Assembly (NCBI GenBank): GCA_017476705.1
Contig: JAFUZI010000054.1
Location: forward strand, 1 to 19,786
Reading direction: 5' to 3'
DNA length: 19,786 nucleotides
Source of the DNA: Bacilli bacterium
Lineage (GTDB): Bacteria > Bacillota_I > Bacilli_A > RF39 > UBA660
Shown: positions 7,377-14,145 of the stretch, in pieces
Layout: every line of letters starts with the position of its first letter
Position numbering within the stretch: the stretch's first letter is position 1
The notes under the pieces: model-generated
What the model was told of the DNA's origin: nothing
What the model saw: only the letters and a program-made list of their open reading frames with translations
Database searches by the model: none
Translations under genes and position numbers: made by a program

Positions 7377-8093
7377 ATGAATATATTTGATGTGATAGTA
7401 ATACTTGTCATAGTATTATGCATGGTGGCAGGATTTAAAAGAGGTTTTACAAGGGAGCTTGTTTCTGCCGTTGGTTTTTTCTTAGTAGTTGTTTTGTCTT
7501 ATTATTTAAAAAATCCTATTTCAATTTTTCTATATGAACATTTGCCATTTTTTAAATTTGGTGGAATTATAAAAGGAGTTACTGCTTTAAATATATTCTT
7601 ATATGAAGCTTTTGCTTTTATAATTGCAATGTCAATCTTAACATTTATACTTAAAATGTTAGAACATTTTACTAATATATTTGAAAACTTTTTAAAAGTT
7701 ACTTTAATACTTGTACCTATTTCTAGAATAGGTGGTATGTTAGTGGGTATAATAGAAGGACTTATATGGTCATTTATAATTCTTTTTATAGCTAGTCTTC
7801 CTATGTTTGGAATAAAAGATTTTGAAAATTCTAAATTTAAAGATAAGATATTGAATAATACTTTAGTATTATCTAATGTTACTTCAAAATCTTTAAATGT
7901 GATAAACGATTTTGCAAGTATTAAAGAAAAATATGAAAATAGTAAAAATGCAAAAGAGTTTAATAGAGAAACACTTGATTTATTCTTAAAATATGATGTT
8001 GTATCTGTTAAATCAGCGGATATTTTAATTAAAGATGGTAAGATAAAAATAGATAATCCAGATGAACTATTAAATAAATATAAAGATGCTTAG
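7377..8093 (+). CDS. CvpA family membrane protein
   Basis: The 238-residue protein has the CvpA family entry: a first helix (about 3-19) followed by GFKRGFTRELVS (19-30), the conserved Gly/Arg-rich turn. Further helices lie at about 31-45, 65-90 and 105-140. After about residue 145 a charged, helical C-terminus faces the cytosol or envelope. CvpA proteins were named for colicin V production in Escherichia coli, but in Bacillota they are widely conserved inner-membrane proteins of unsettled role; here the gene is not near a bacteriocin locus. In many Bacillota such a gene lies next to mutS2 or polX; neither is present, so the neighbourhood gives no hint. The start is set by AGGTGATG and the promoter spacing. 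Confidence 0.85.
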   Translation: MNIFDVIVILVIVLCMVAGFKRGFTRELVSAVGFFLVVVLSYYLKNPISIFLYEHLPFFKFGGIIKGVTALNIFLYEAFAFIIAMSILTFILKMLEHFTNIFENFLKVTLILVPISRIGGMLVGIIEGLIWSFIILFIASLPMFGIKDFENSKFKDKILNNTLVLSNVTSKSLNVINDFASIKEKYENSKNAKEFNRETLDLFLKYDVVSVKSADILIKDGKIKIDNPDELLNKYKDA

Positions 8094-8105
8094 GGCATCT
8101 TTTTT
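8082..8105 (+). terminator. Terminator of the CvpA-family gene, stop codon in the loop
   Basis: An 8-bp stem AAAGATGC/GCATCTTT (8082-8089 with 8095-8102) is followed by T. Its 5-nt loop contains the TAG stop (8091-8093), so the left arm encodes the last residues. Confidence 0.85.
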
Positions 8106-8181
8106 AGTTTATCAGTAATTAAATATTGTATGATAAATTAATTATTAGTTATGTAAAACAATCAAATTCAACATATAAAAT

Positions 8182-8212
8182 ATGACATTTATTTTAAATA
8201 GTATGGTATAAT
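8182..8212 (+). promoter_or_regulatory. gpmA operon promoter
   Basis: An extended -10 TGGTATAAT (8204-8212) is preceded by ATGACA (8182-8187) at a longer than ideal 19-nt spacing. The -10 ends 16 nt before the ATG and abuts AGGTGAT. The rest of the 8106-8203 spacer is AT-rich with a 7-bp inverted repeat (TTTATCA 8108-8114, TGATAAA 8131-8137) of unclear meaning. Confidence 0.65.
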
Positions 8213-8228
8213 TTAAATAGGTGATAAT

Positions 8229-8921
8229 ATGATTAAATTAGTACTTGTTAGACACGGAGAAAGTGTTTGGAATAAAGAAAACAAGTTTACTGGATGGACT
8301 GATGTTGAACTATCTGAAAATGGTATAAATGAAGCTCATGATGCAGGTGTTTTGTTAAAAGAAAATAATTATACTTTTGATATAGCATATACATCTGTTT
8401 TAAAAAGAGCTATTGATACGTTGGATATAATTTTAGATGAGTTAGATTTAAATATTCCAATTAAGTATGATTGGCATTTAAATGAAAGACATTATGGTGC
8501 TTTGCAAGGACTTAATAAAGATGATGTAAGATTAAAATATGGAGACGAACAAGTAAAACTTTGGAGAAGAAGTAGTGATGTATTTCCACCAAAACTTACT
8601 AAGGATGATCCAAGGTATCCTGGTAATGATCCAAAATATAGTGACTTATCAGAAGAAGAACTTCCTTTGACAGAAAACTTAAATTCAACAATAAAAAGAG
8701 TTATTGAATATTGGAATAGTGATATAAAAAATGCAATTAAAAATGGAAAGAATGTTATTATAGTGGCACATGGTAATTCGCTTAGAGGATTAATTAAATA
8801 TTTAGATAACATGACAGATGAAGATATAATTAATCTAGAAATACCTACAGGTCGTCCTTTAGTGTATGAATTAGATGATGAGTTAAATCCTATAAAACAT
8901 TATTATTTAGGTGATTTATGA
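8229..8921 (+). CDS. gpmA: 2,3-bisphosphoglycerate-dependent phosphoglycerate mutase
   Basis: The 230-residue protein interconverts 3- and 2-phosphoglycerate in glycolysis via a phospho-histidine. RHGES at 8-12 contains the catalytic His9. The downstream FTGWTDVELSENG, ERHYGALQG and GRPLVYEL segments are typical of dPGM, and the second active-site histidine is His181 in VAHGNSLRG. Length is normal for the family (about 230-250). The gene ends in TGA, which overlaps the ATG of the next gene (ATGA at 8918-8921), so translation of the two is coupled. It heads a three-gene operon with a CDF transporter and a transglutaminase-like protein, an unusual setting, as gpmA is more often near other glycolytic genes or alone. 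Confidence 0.96.
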   Translation: MIKLVLVRHGESVWNKENKFTGWTDVELSENGINEAHDAGVLLKENNYTFDIAYTSVLKRAIDTLDIILDELDLNIPIKYDWHLNERHYGALQGLNKDDVRLKYGDEQVKLWRRSSDVFPPKLTKDDPRYPGNDPKYSDLSEEELPLTENLNSTIKRVIEYWNSDIKNAIKNGKNVIIVAHGNSLRGLIKYLDNMTDEDIINLEIPTGRPLVYELDDELNPIKHYYLGDL

Positions 8922-10018
8922 ATAGAGAAAAAAGAATTATAAGAGTTAGTATTTATGGAATAATAGTTAATTTTATTTTAGTTATATTTAAAGCAATTAT
9001 TGGATTTATTACTGGTTCAATCGCTGTTATTTTAGATGCTATTAATAACTTAAGTGATGCAGCATCTTCAATTATAACTATAATTGGTACAAAATTATCT
9101 AATAAAAGACCAGATAAAAAACATCCATATGGATATGGAAGAGTTGAATATTTTTCTTCAATTATAATTGCTGTTATTGTTTTAACTGCAGGATTAACTT
9201 CATTTAAAGAATCATTCTTAAAAATATTAAAACCTGAACTTGCTGACTATTCAGTTATATCTATTTTTATAATTATAGTTGCTGTATTAGTTAAATTTTT
9301 CTTTGGTAGATTTGTAAAACATGAAGGTACAAAACTTAATTCCAATAGTTTAATAGCAAGTGGAACTGATGCTATAAGTGATTCTGTTTTATCTTTATCT
9401 ACAGTTATAGGTGCTGTTATCAGTATGATATGGCATATTAGTTTAGAAGGATATTTAGGCATTATTATATCTATTGTTATTTTAAAATCAGCATATGAAA
9501 TATTAAAAGATACAGTTTCAGATATGATAGGCATAAGAGCTGACTCTAATTTAACTAAAAAACTAAGAAAAAAAGTAATGTCTTATAAAGAGGTAATTGG
9601 TGTATATGATTTAGTACTTCATAATTATGGCCATAATACAATTATTGGAACTGCTCATATAGAAGTATCTGACAATATGACTGCTAGAGAGATTCACAAA
9701 CTTACAAAAGAAATAGCTGCAGATATTTATCTATCTTTTGGGATAAATATTACTTTAGGAATATATGCATCTAATAGTGAAGGTGAGTTTGGTGATATAA
9801 AAGCATATTTAAATTCATTAGTTAAAAAATATAAAACAATAATACAAGTACATGGCTTTTATGTAGATGAGACTAATAGTTTTATATCTTTTGACTTAAT
9901 ATTTGATTTTAGTGAAAAAAATCAAGAAGAGATAAAAAATGATTTAATTAAGTCTTTAAAAAGTAAGTATCCTGAATATAATTATTATGTTGTACTTGAT
10001 ACAGACTTTAGTGATTAG
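8918..10018 (+). CDS. Cation diffusion facilitator transporter, Mn-type signature, long C-terminal extension
   Basis: The 366-residue CDF-family metal/proton antiporter has six predicted helices in residues 1-200. The transport-site residues appear as N43-x3-D47 (DAINNLSD) and D151-x3-D155 (TDAISD). The NxxxD/DxxxD pair is what I recall for streptococcal MntE-type manganese exporters, whereas zinc CDFs usually have HxxxD in the fifth helix; Mn export is therefore likely but not proven. The HPYGYGRVEY segment after helix 2 is standard. A cytoplasmic metal-sensing domain spans about 205-285. Roughly 75 further residues follow, well beyond the usual length of about 290-300. The start overlaps gpmA by four bases, preceded by AGGTGATTT; the next gene starts 7 bp after the stop. 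Confidence 0.9.
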   Translation: MNREKRIIRVSIYGIIVNFILVIFKAIIGFITGSIAVILDAINNLSDAASSIITIIGTKLSNKRPDKKHPYGYGRVEYFSSIIIAVIVLTAGLTSFKESFLKILKPELADYSVISIFIIIVAVLVKFFFGRFVKHEGTKLNSNSLIASGTDAISDSVLSLSTVIGAVISMIWHISLEGYLGIIISIVILKSAYEILKDTVSDMIGIRADSNLTKKLRKKVMSYKEVIGVYDLVLHNYGHNTIIGTAHIEVSDNMTAREIHKLTKEIAADIYLSFGINITLGIYASNSEGEFGDIKAYLNSLVKKYKTIIQVHGFYVDETNSFISFDLIFDFSEKNQEEIKNDLIKSLKSKYPEYNYYVVLDTDFSD

Positions 10019-10025
10019 GTGATTT

Positions 10026-10541
10026 ATGAATAATATATTAAATAACTTAATGAATAAAATGAATGAAATACATTATGGCTTTTTAGTAGATGGTATAAAT
10101 ATCTATCCTGATACTGATGATGATTGGAATAATGATTTTTCTAAGTTATATCATTTATTATCTCCAGATGAATTAATTAAAAGTAAATATGGTGTATGTT
10201 GGGATCAAGTGGAGTTAGAAAGATATTATTTAGATAAACAAAACATAAAGTCTAATACGTATTTTATTGTTGAATATGATGATAAAATATATCCTACTCA
10301 TACTTTTTTAACAGTTGAGGATAATAATAAATTTTATTGGTTTGAACATTCTTGGTATCCTTATCGTGGAATTCATGAATATGATAGTATAAATGAGTTG
10401 TTAAAGGATGTTAAGTTAAAATTTTCAAAAAATAAAAATATAGATGATATAGTAATCTATAAATATGATAAACCAAATTATAAAATAAGTTCAAATGAAT
10501 TTTTTAAACATTGTGAAAGTGGTAAAAGGGTTAATATTTAA
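10026..10541 (+). CDS. Transglutaminase-like (Cys-His) protein
   Basis: The 171-residue cytosolic protein has no signal peptide. It contains KYGVCWDQVELERYYL (about 54-69) with Cys58, then PTHTFL (90-95) with His92, and FYWFEHSWYPYRGIHEY (about 103-119) carrying acidic and aromatic residues. A Cys in a G-x-C-W-D helix followed by a His strand and an acidic strand is the arrangement of transglutaminase/papain-like folds, so Cys58-His92-Glu107 (or Asp) could be a catalytic triad. This is inferred from motif order, not from a recognised named family. It is the last gene of the gpmA-CDF operon, 7 bp after the transporter, with GGTGATTT before its ATG. Possible roles are a peptidase, amidase or deamidase; the substrate is unknown. 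Confidence 0.6.
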   Translation: MNNILNNLMNKMNEIHYGFLVDGINIYPDTDDDWNNDFSKLYHLLSPDELIKSKYGVCWDQVELERYYLDKQNIKSNTYFIVEYDDKIYPTHTFLTVEDNNKFYWFEHSWYPYRGIHEYDSINELLKDVKLKFSKNKNIDDIVIYKYDKPNYKISSNEFFKHCESGKRVNI

Positions 10542-10553
10542 ATTAACCTTTTT
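10524..10553 (+). terminator. Terminator of the gpmA operon, stop codon in the loop
   Basis: A 12-bp stem with one G-U pair (10524-10535 with 10542-10553) has a 6-nt loop that contains the TAA stop (10539-10541). The left arm encodes the last residues of the transglutaminase-like protein. Confidence 0.8.
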
Positions 10554-10568
10554 AAATACACTATAAAA

Positions 10569-10577
10569 TGATATAAT
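10569..10577 (+). promoter_or_regulatory. recD2: recD2 extended -10
   Basis: TGATATAAT is an extended -10 ending 15 nt before the recD2 ATG. AGGTGAT follows at 10583-10589. The -35 region falls in the T-tract of the preceding terminator. Confidence 0.65.
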
Positions 10578-10592
10578 TGAGTAGGTGATAAA

Positions 10593-12806
10593 ATGGCTGA
10601 TTATATAAAAGGTAAATTTAAAAGAACAATATTTGAGTCTAATAATGGTTATGTAATTGGCCTTGTTAGAATAAAAGAGACAAATGATTCTATAATGGAA
10701 GACTATATAAATAAAACAATAACATTTACAGGATATTTTGCTGATTTAAATTTGGATGATGATTATATATTTTATGGTAAACTTATAGAGCATCCTAAAT
10801 ATGGTATACAATATAATGTAGATAAATATGAACGTATTAAACCGGAAGATAAGGATGGTATAGTTGAGTTTTTAGCTAGCGATTTATTTCCTGGCGTTGG
10901 TGAGAAACTAGCATCTCGAATTGTTGATACATTAGGTGAAAATGCACTTGATATAATACTTGAAGATAAAAATAATTTAAGACGTGTTCCAAAAATTCAA
11001 GATAAAAAAATAGATACAATATATAGTGTTTTAACTAAGTATGAAGAATCTCATAACATAGTTGTCTATTTAACAGAGCTTGGATTTAATATGAAAGATT
11101 CACTGGCAATTTACAATAAATATAAAAACTTTACTGTATCAACTATTGAAAATAATATTTATGATATTATTGATGAAGTTGATAATATTTCATTTAAAAA
11201 AGTAGATGAGATAAGTAAAAAATTAGATTTTATGTATGATGATATAAGAAGAATTAAAGCTTGTACTTTATATATTATGAATAGTTTATCATTTGAAACC
11301 GGAGATACTTATCTTTTATATAGTGATATAAAAAAATATACAGTCGATTATTTAAAATTTGATATAATTGATGATGATTTTAAAAATATTTTAGATGAAC
11401 TTAGATTTGAGGGTAAAATAGTATTAGAAAATGATTTATATTATTTAAAACAGGCATATTTAGATGAAACATATATAGCAAGTAAAATAAAAAAACTCCT
11501 AGATAAAGAGATAGATAGTTATGATTTATTTTATGATAAGTTAAAACAATTAGAAGGATTATATGAAATAAAATATAATAAGAAGCAAGAACTTGCGATT
11601 GAAAAAGCATTGACTAATAATATTTTAATTATAAATGGTGGACCAGGAACAGGAAAAACCACTATTATAAAAGCGATAATATCAATGTACCAAGAAGTAA
11701 ATAATTTATCTTTTGATGCACTTGTTGAAGAAACTAAGCTTCTTGCACCAACAGGACGCGCTAGTAAAAGAATGAGTGAAGCAACTAATATGCCTGCTTC
11801 CACTATACATAGATTTTTAAAATGGGATAGAGAGTCTAATTCATTTAATGTTGATGAATATAATAAAGATTATTCTAAATTAATTATTATAGATGAAGTA
11901 AGTATGATTGATTTAAATTTATTTGCGAGTCTTCTTCGTGGATTAACTGATAATATAAAATTAGTGCTAGTAGGTGACTTTAATCAGCTTCCTAGTGTTG
12001 GAGCAGGAAATGTTTTAAAAGACTTAATTGAAAGTAGTGTGGTTGATACAATTGAACTGGATACATTATATAGACAAAGTGAAGACTCTTATATTAATCG
12101 ACTTGCTTTAGAAATTAAAAATAATGAAGTAACTAATTATTTAGAAACTAAAGAAGATTATACTTTTTTAAAATGTAATAGTTACTATATAAATGATTCA
12201 ATAAAAGAAATAGTAAAAAAAATACTTGAAAAAGGATATGACTATAAAGATATACAACTTATGGCTCCAATGTATATTGGTGTTAATGGAATAGATAGAC
12301 TTAATAAGGAACTTCAAGATGTATTTAATCCTAAAGATACTTATAAAAAAGAGGTTTCTTTTGGTGATATTGTTTTTAGAGAACATGATAAAGTATTACA
12401 ACTAGAAAATATGGTTGATGATAATGTTTTTAATGGAGATATTGGTATTATAGAACGTATTTTACTTCCTAGTGAATCCGATTCTAAAAAAACAGAAGTA
12501 TATGTAAATTTTGATGGTAATATTGTTAAATATTTGCCACAAGATTTAATAAAAATAAAGCATGCATTTATAATTAGTATTCATAAATCACAAGGAAGTG
12601 AATTTGATATAGTAATACTTCCAATTACTATGAATTATAGAAGAATGCTTTATAAAAAACTTATTTATACAGCTATTACTCGAGCAAAAAAGAAATTAAT
12701 TATAATTGGAGAACCTGATGCATTTATGTATGCTATTTCTAATGAAACAGATAGAGTTCGTAATACTAATTTAAAAAATAGATTGGAAAATATGTATAAT
12801 AATTAG
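10593..12806 (+). CDS. recD2: RecD2-family 5'-3' DNA helicase
   Basis: The 737-residue protein has the RecD2 (RecD-like without RecBC) architecture. An N-terminal OB-like region (about 1-90) is followed by helix-hairpin-helix repeats (LFPGVGEKLASRIV at about 95-110 and beyond) and a superfamily 1B helicase core. Walker A GGPGTGKTT is at 349-357, DEVSMIDL is motif II, GDFNQLPSVG is motif III, and SIHKSQGSEF and YTAITRAKK are motifs V and VI. Family members unwind DNA 5' to 3' and assist repair and fork progression. Length matches the family. It is a single-gene unit with its own promoter and terminator; recB and recC are absent here, as expected. Confidence 0.95.
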   Translation: MADYIKGKFKRTIFESNNGYVIGLVRIKETNDSIMEDYINKTITFTGYFADLNLDDDYIFYGKLIEHPKYGIQYNVDKYERIKPEDKDGIVEFLASDLFPGVGEKLASRIVDTLGENALDIILEDKNNLRRVPKIQDKKIDTIYSVLTKYEESHNIVVYLTELGFNMKDSLAIYNKYKNFTVSTIENNIYDIIDEVDNISFKKVDEISKKLDFMYDDIRRIKACTLYIMNSLSFETGDTYLLYSDIKKYTVDYLKFDIIDDDFKNILDELRFEGKIVLENDLYYLKQAYLDETYIASKIKKLLDKEIDSYDLFYDKLKQLEGLYEIKYNKKQELAIEKALTNNILIINGGPGTGKTTIIKAIISMYQEVNNLSFDALVEETKLLAPTGRASKRMSEATNMPASTIHRFLKWDRESNSFNVDEYNKDYSKLIIIDEVSMIDLNLFASLLRGLTDNIKLVLVGDFNQLPSVGAGNVLKDLIESSVVDTIELDTLYRQSEDSYINRLALEIKNNEVTNYLETKEDYTFLKCNSYYINDSIKEIVKKILEKGYDYKDIQLMAPMYIGVNGIDRLNKELQDVFNPKDTYKKEVSFGDIVFREHDKVLQLENMVDDNVFNGDIGIIERILLPSESDSKKTEVYVNFDGNIVKYLPQDLIKIKHAFIISIHKSQGSEFDIVILPITMNYRRMLYKKLIYTAITRAKKKLIIIGEPDAFMYAISNETDRVRNTNLKNRLENMYNN

Positions 12807-12824
12807 TATGCTAAATATAATAAT

Positions 12825-12850
12825 AGTGTATGCATAAGCATACACTTTTT
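12825..12850 (+). terminator. recD2: recD2 terminator
   Basis: A 9-bp perfect stem AGTGTATGC/GCATACACT with loop ATAA is followed by TTTTT, 18 nt after the stop. Confidence 0.85.
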
Positions 12851-12877
12851 CATATTTTTTAGCAAGAAGGTGATTTT

Positions 12878-13033
12878 ATGAAGTTAGTTAAGAGTATGGC
12901 TTTAATGACTATGGGAGCTGGAGCTGTTTTAGCGTATCAAAAATATAATAAACCAGTAATGGAATATATGAATAAAAAGATTACTGGAATGAAAGAAAAA
13001 ATGACAGACGAACTAGAAAATATGATGAAATAA
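12878..13033 (+). CDS. 51-residue single-helix membrane protein
   Basis: A short gene begins at ATG 12878 with a strong AAGAAGGTGAT ribosome binding site and ends in TAA at 13031-13033. The product has a short N-terminal hydrophobic segment (about 4-20, rich in Ala, Gly and Met) followed by an amphipathic charged helix (about 31-51, Lys/Glu/Met). This resembles a very short YtxH-like membrane-anchored helix, though I cannot assign a family. No convincing promoter is visible between the recD2 terminator and its ATG, so it may depend on read-through or on a weak start in the AT-rich 12851-12870. Its stop adjoins the hairpin that also ends the candidate minus-strand RNA. Confidence 0.65.
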   Translation: MKLVKSMALMTMGAGAVLAYQKYNKPVMEYMNKKITGMKEKMTDELENMMK

Positions 13034-13133
13034 TAAAAGAGACTCAGATAAATCTGAGTCCCTTTTAAAATAGAATAGAATGTTTTGAAGTAATCTAAAA
13101 AAAGATTTACATTAGTGCCGGTCTTAAACCGAC
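13031..13133 (-). ncRNA. Candidate three-hairpin small RNA of about 100 nt
   Basis: This ORF-free interval has, on the minus strand, a promoter (TTGCAT, 17 nt, TAATAT) and, 7 nt further on, three hairpins: 13133-13117 (6 bp), 13110-13090 (7 bp with one bulge, oligo-U loop) and the terminator 13066-13035. In hairpins 1 and 3 one pair is C-A or A-C on the plus strand but U-G or G-U on the minus strand, so both independently favour minus-strand RNA. The segment is locally GC-richer than its surroundings. It does not match SRP RNA, 6S, tmRNA or RNase P by eye. Both the RNA's existence and its function are predictions. Confidence 0.45.
13035..13066. terminator. Terminator hairpin read from both sides
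   Basis: The core is an 8-bp stem GACTCAGA/TCTGAGTC with loop TAAA, extended outward by AAAAG/CTTTT. On the plus strand the junction is an A-C mismatch (13040/13061); on the minus strand the same pair is a G-U wobble, giving a continuous 14-bp stem. It therefore folds better as minus-strand RNA, although it can also end the 12878 gene. Confidence 0.75.
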
Positions 13134-13140
13134 AACAATA

Positions 13141-13169
13141 ATATTACTATAATTTTCATATAAATGCAA
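13141..13169 (-). promoter_or_regulatory. Promoter of the candidate minus-strand RNA
   Basis: The minus strand shows TTGCAT (13169-13164), a 17-nt spacer and TAATAT (13146-13141). The predicted start is at about 13134-13133. Directly upstream lie A/T tracts (13172-13208) of the kind that act as UP elements at strong promoters. Confidence 0.55.
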
Positions 13170-13171
13170 GC

Positions 13172-13208
13172 TTTTTTTTAAAAAAATTAAAAAAATTTAA
13201 AAATTATT
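13172..13208. other. Phased A-tract region between divergent promoters
   Basis: Thirty-seven consecutive A/T pairs contain A-runs starting at 13180, 13189 and 13199, spaced 9-10 bp, as expected for intrinsically curved DNA. The region lies between the minus-strand ncRNA promoter and the plus-strand promoter at 13207-13234. Confidence 0.5.
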
Positions 13209-13234
13209 GATTTTTTTTTTAAAAGTACTATAAT
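13207..13234 (+). promoter_or_regulatory. Promoter of the small secreted protein gene
   Basis: TTGATT (13207-13212), a 16-nt T-rich spacer and a perfect TATAAT (13229-13234) lie 25 nt before the ATG at 13260. The leader carries GAGGTG as ribosome binding site. Confidence 0.65.
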
Positions 13235-13259
13235 AAAATTAGATTTTTGAGGTGTTTAT

Positions 13260-13472
13260 ATGAAACGATTTGTTGTATGTCTTGTATTAATATTTGTTAT
13301 TTCTTTTGGTGTTTCTTTATTTGTTAAAGCTGAAGATACAAATGAAGTTATATATAGTCCTATAGAAAGCGGTAGAATTACAACAAATATTAGAATTGAT
13401 CATGCAGTAACACACCTTAATTTTTTTAAGAAAAATATAAATATTATAGTTGAATATAAAAAGACGAATTAA
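13260..13472 (+). CDS. Small exported or membrane-anchored protein
   Basis: The 70-residue protein starts with a Lys/Arg N-terminus and a hydrophobic stretch (about 4-22), followed by VKA-ED, a plausible signal-peptidase cut after Ala25. The mature part would be only about 45 residues, basic at its C-terminus, with no Cys. I do not recognise a family. It has a clear promoter and the GAGGTG ribosome binding site. Its stop codon overlaps that of the convergent pgsA-like gene inside the loop of a shared terminator, which argues that the 3' end is genuine and not a truncation by frameshift. Confidence 0.55.
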   Translation: MKRFVVCLVLIFVISFGVSLFVKAEDTNEVIYSPIESGRITTNIRIDHAVTHLNFFKKNINIIVEYKKTN

Positions 13473-13484
13473 TCGTCTTTTTTT
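13458..13484. terminator. Bidirectional terminator with both stop codons in its loop
   Basis: A 10-bp stem AAAAAGACGA/TCGTCTTTTT has loop ATTAA. The TTAA in the loop gives TAA on each strand: 13470-13472 for the plus gene and 13471-13469 for the minus gene. Confidence 0.9.
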
Positions 13485-14089
13485 GTTACTTTGTATAAAT
13501 CATCTAGACTTTCTACAATAATAGTTTCATCATTCATAATTTTTTTATGTTCTTTTGAATCTTCTACTGTTAATTTGTGTGTTTGTCTAATAAAGTTTAT
13601 ATAATATTTAATTAGGCATATTAATTGTAAGTTTATAGTTGTAAGTCTAAATCCTTTATTAATAATATTTAAATTATTAGTTAGTATATTTATAAAATAA
13701 AAGATAATTGTTATAAATAATATTGTTGTCTTAATTTTTCCAACCATTAATGTTTCTGTGTGATTGGTAACTTTGTAGTAATAATAATTTAAACCAGCAA
13801 TAAGTATTTCAAAAAATAAAATAGCTATTACTGAATCATACTTAGACATTAAACAAATAAGGAGTCCAATTGCAAATATTTTATCTGCAACATCGTCTAG
13901 TTTAGCACCTTTTAGTGATGTCACATGCCATGCACGAGCTAATTTTCCATCTAACAAATCAGTAAGTACTCCAATTATTGCAAGTGGAATAACTATTATA
14001 TATAAATCAAATAAACTTAATATTATCATGATAGGTACTAAGCATATTCTAATTAGTGTAAGTAAATTTGGAATTTCACTTTTCTTCAT
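13469..14089 (-). CDS. pgsA: CDP-alcohol phosphatidyltransferase (PgsA-like)
   Basis: The 206-residue integral membrane enzyme has the complete family signature D-x2-D-G-x2-A-R-x8-G-x3-D-x3-D: Asp44, Asp47, Gly48, Ala51, Arg52, Gly61, Asp65 and Asp69. Helices lie at about 8-25, 29-48, 70-84, 86-105, 119-140 and 150-165. The N-terminal IPNLLTLIRI is characteristic of phosphatidylglycerophosphate synthase, which joins CDP-diacylglycerol and glycerol-3-phosphate. Related enzymes make cardiolipin or phosphatidylserine by the same chemistry, so the acceptor alcohol is inferred. The start has GGTGATATT before ATG, and TAAAAT ends 15 nt upstream. It is transcribed alone, convergent with the small secreted protein gene. 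Confidence 0.85.
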   Translation of the reverse strand: MKKSEIPNLLTLIRICLVPIMIILSLFDLYIIVIPLAIIGVLTDLLDGKLARAWHVTSLKGAKLDDVADKIFAIGLLICLMSKYDSVIAILFFEILIAGLNYYYYKVTNHTETLMVGKIKTTILFITIIFYFINILTNNLNIINKGFRLTTINLQLICLIKYYINFIRQTHKLTVEDSKEHKKIMNDETIIVESLDDLYKVTKKDD

Positions 14090-14104
14090 AATATCACCAT
14101 AAAC

Positions 14105-14133
14105 ATTTTAGCACATATACCTTTAATAATCAA
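14105..14133 (-). promoter_or_regulatory. pgsA: pgsA promoter
   Basis: The minus strand shows TTGATT (14133-14128), a 17-nt spacer and the extended -10 TGC-TAAAAT (hexamer 14110-14105), ending 15 nt before the ATG at 14089. Confidence 0.7.
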
Positions 14134-14145
14134 ATGATATAAGCA

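Noticed and set aside
8108..8137. Inverted repeat TTTATCA/TGATAAA as operator or terminator
   Set aside because: It is a 7-bp AT-rich repeat with a 16-nt gap, expected by chance in such AT-rich sequence. There is no T-tract, and it is far from the gpmA -10.
13031..13133. tracrRNA, SRP RNA, 6S RNA or T-box identity for the candidate RNA
   Set aside because: There are no cas genes or repeat array nearby, and the conserved cores of SRP RNA or T-box (GGAAG tetraloop region, TGG box) and a 6S-type long bubble are absent. It is left as unidentified.
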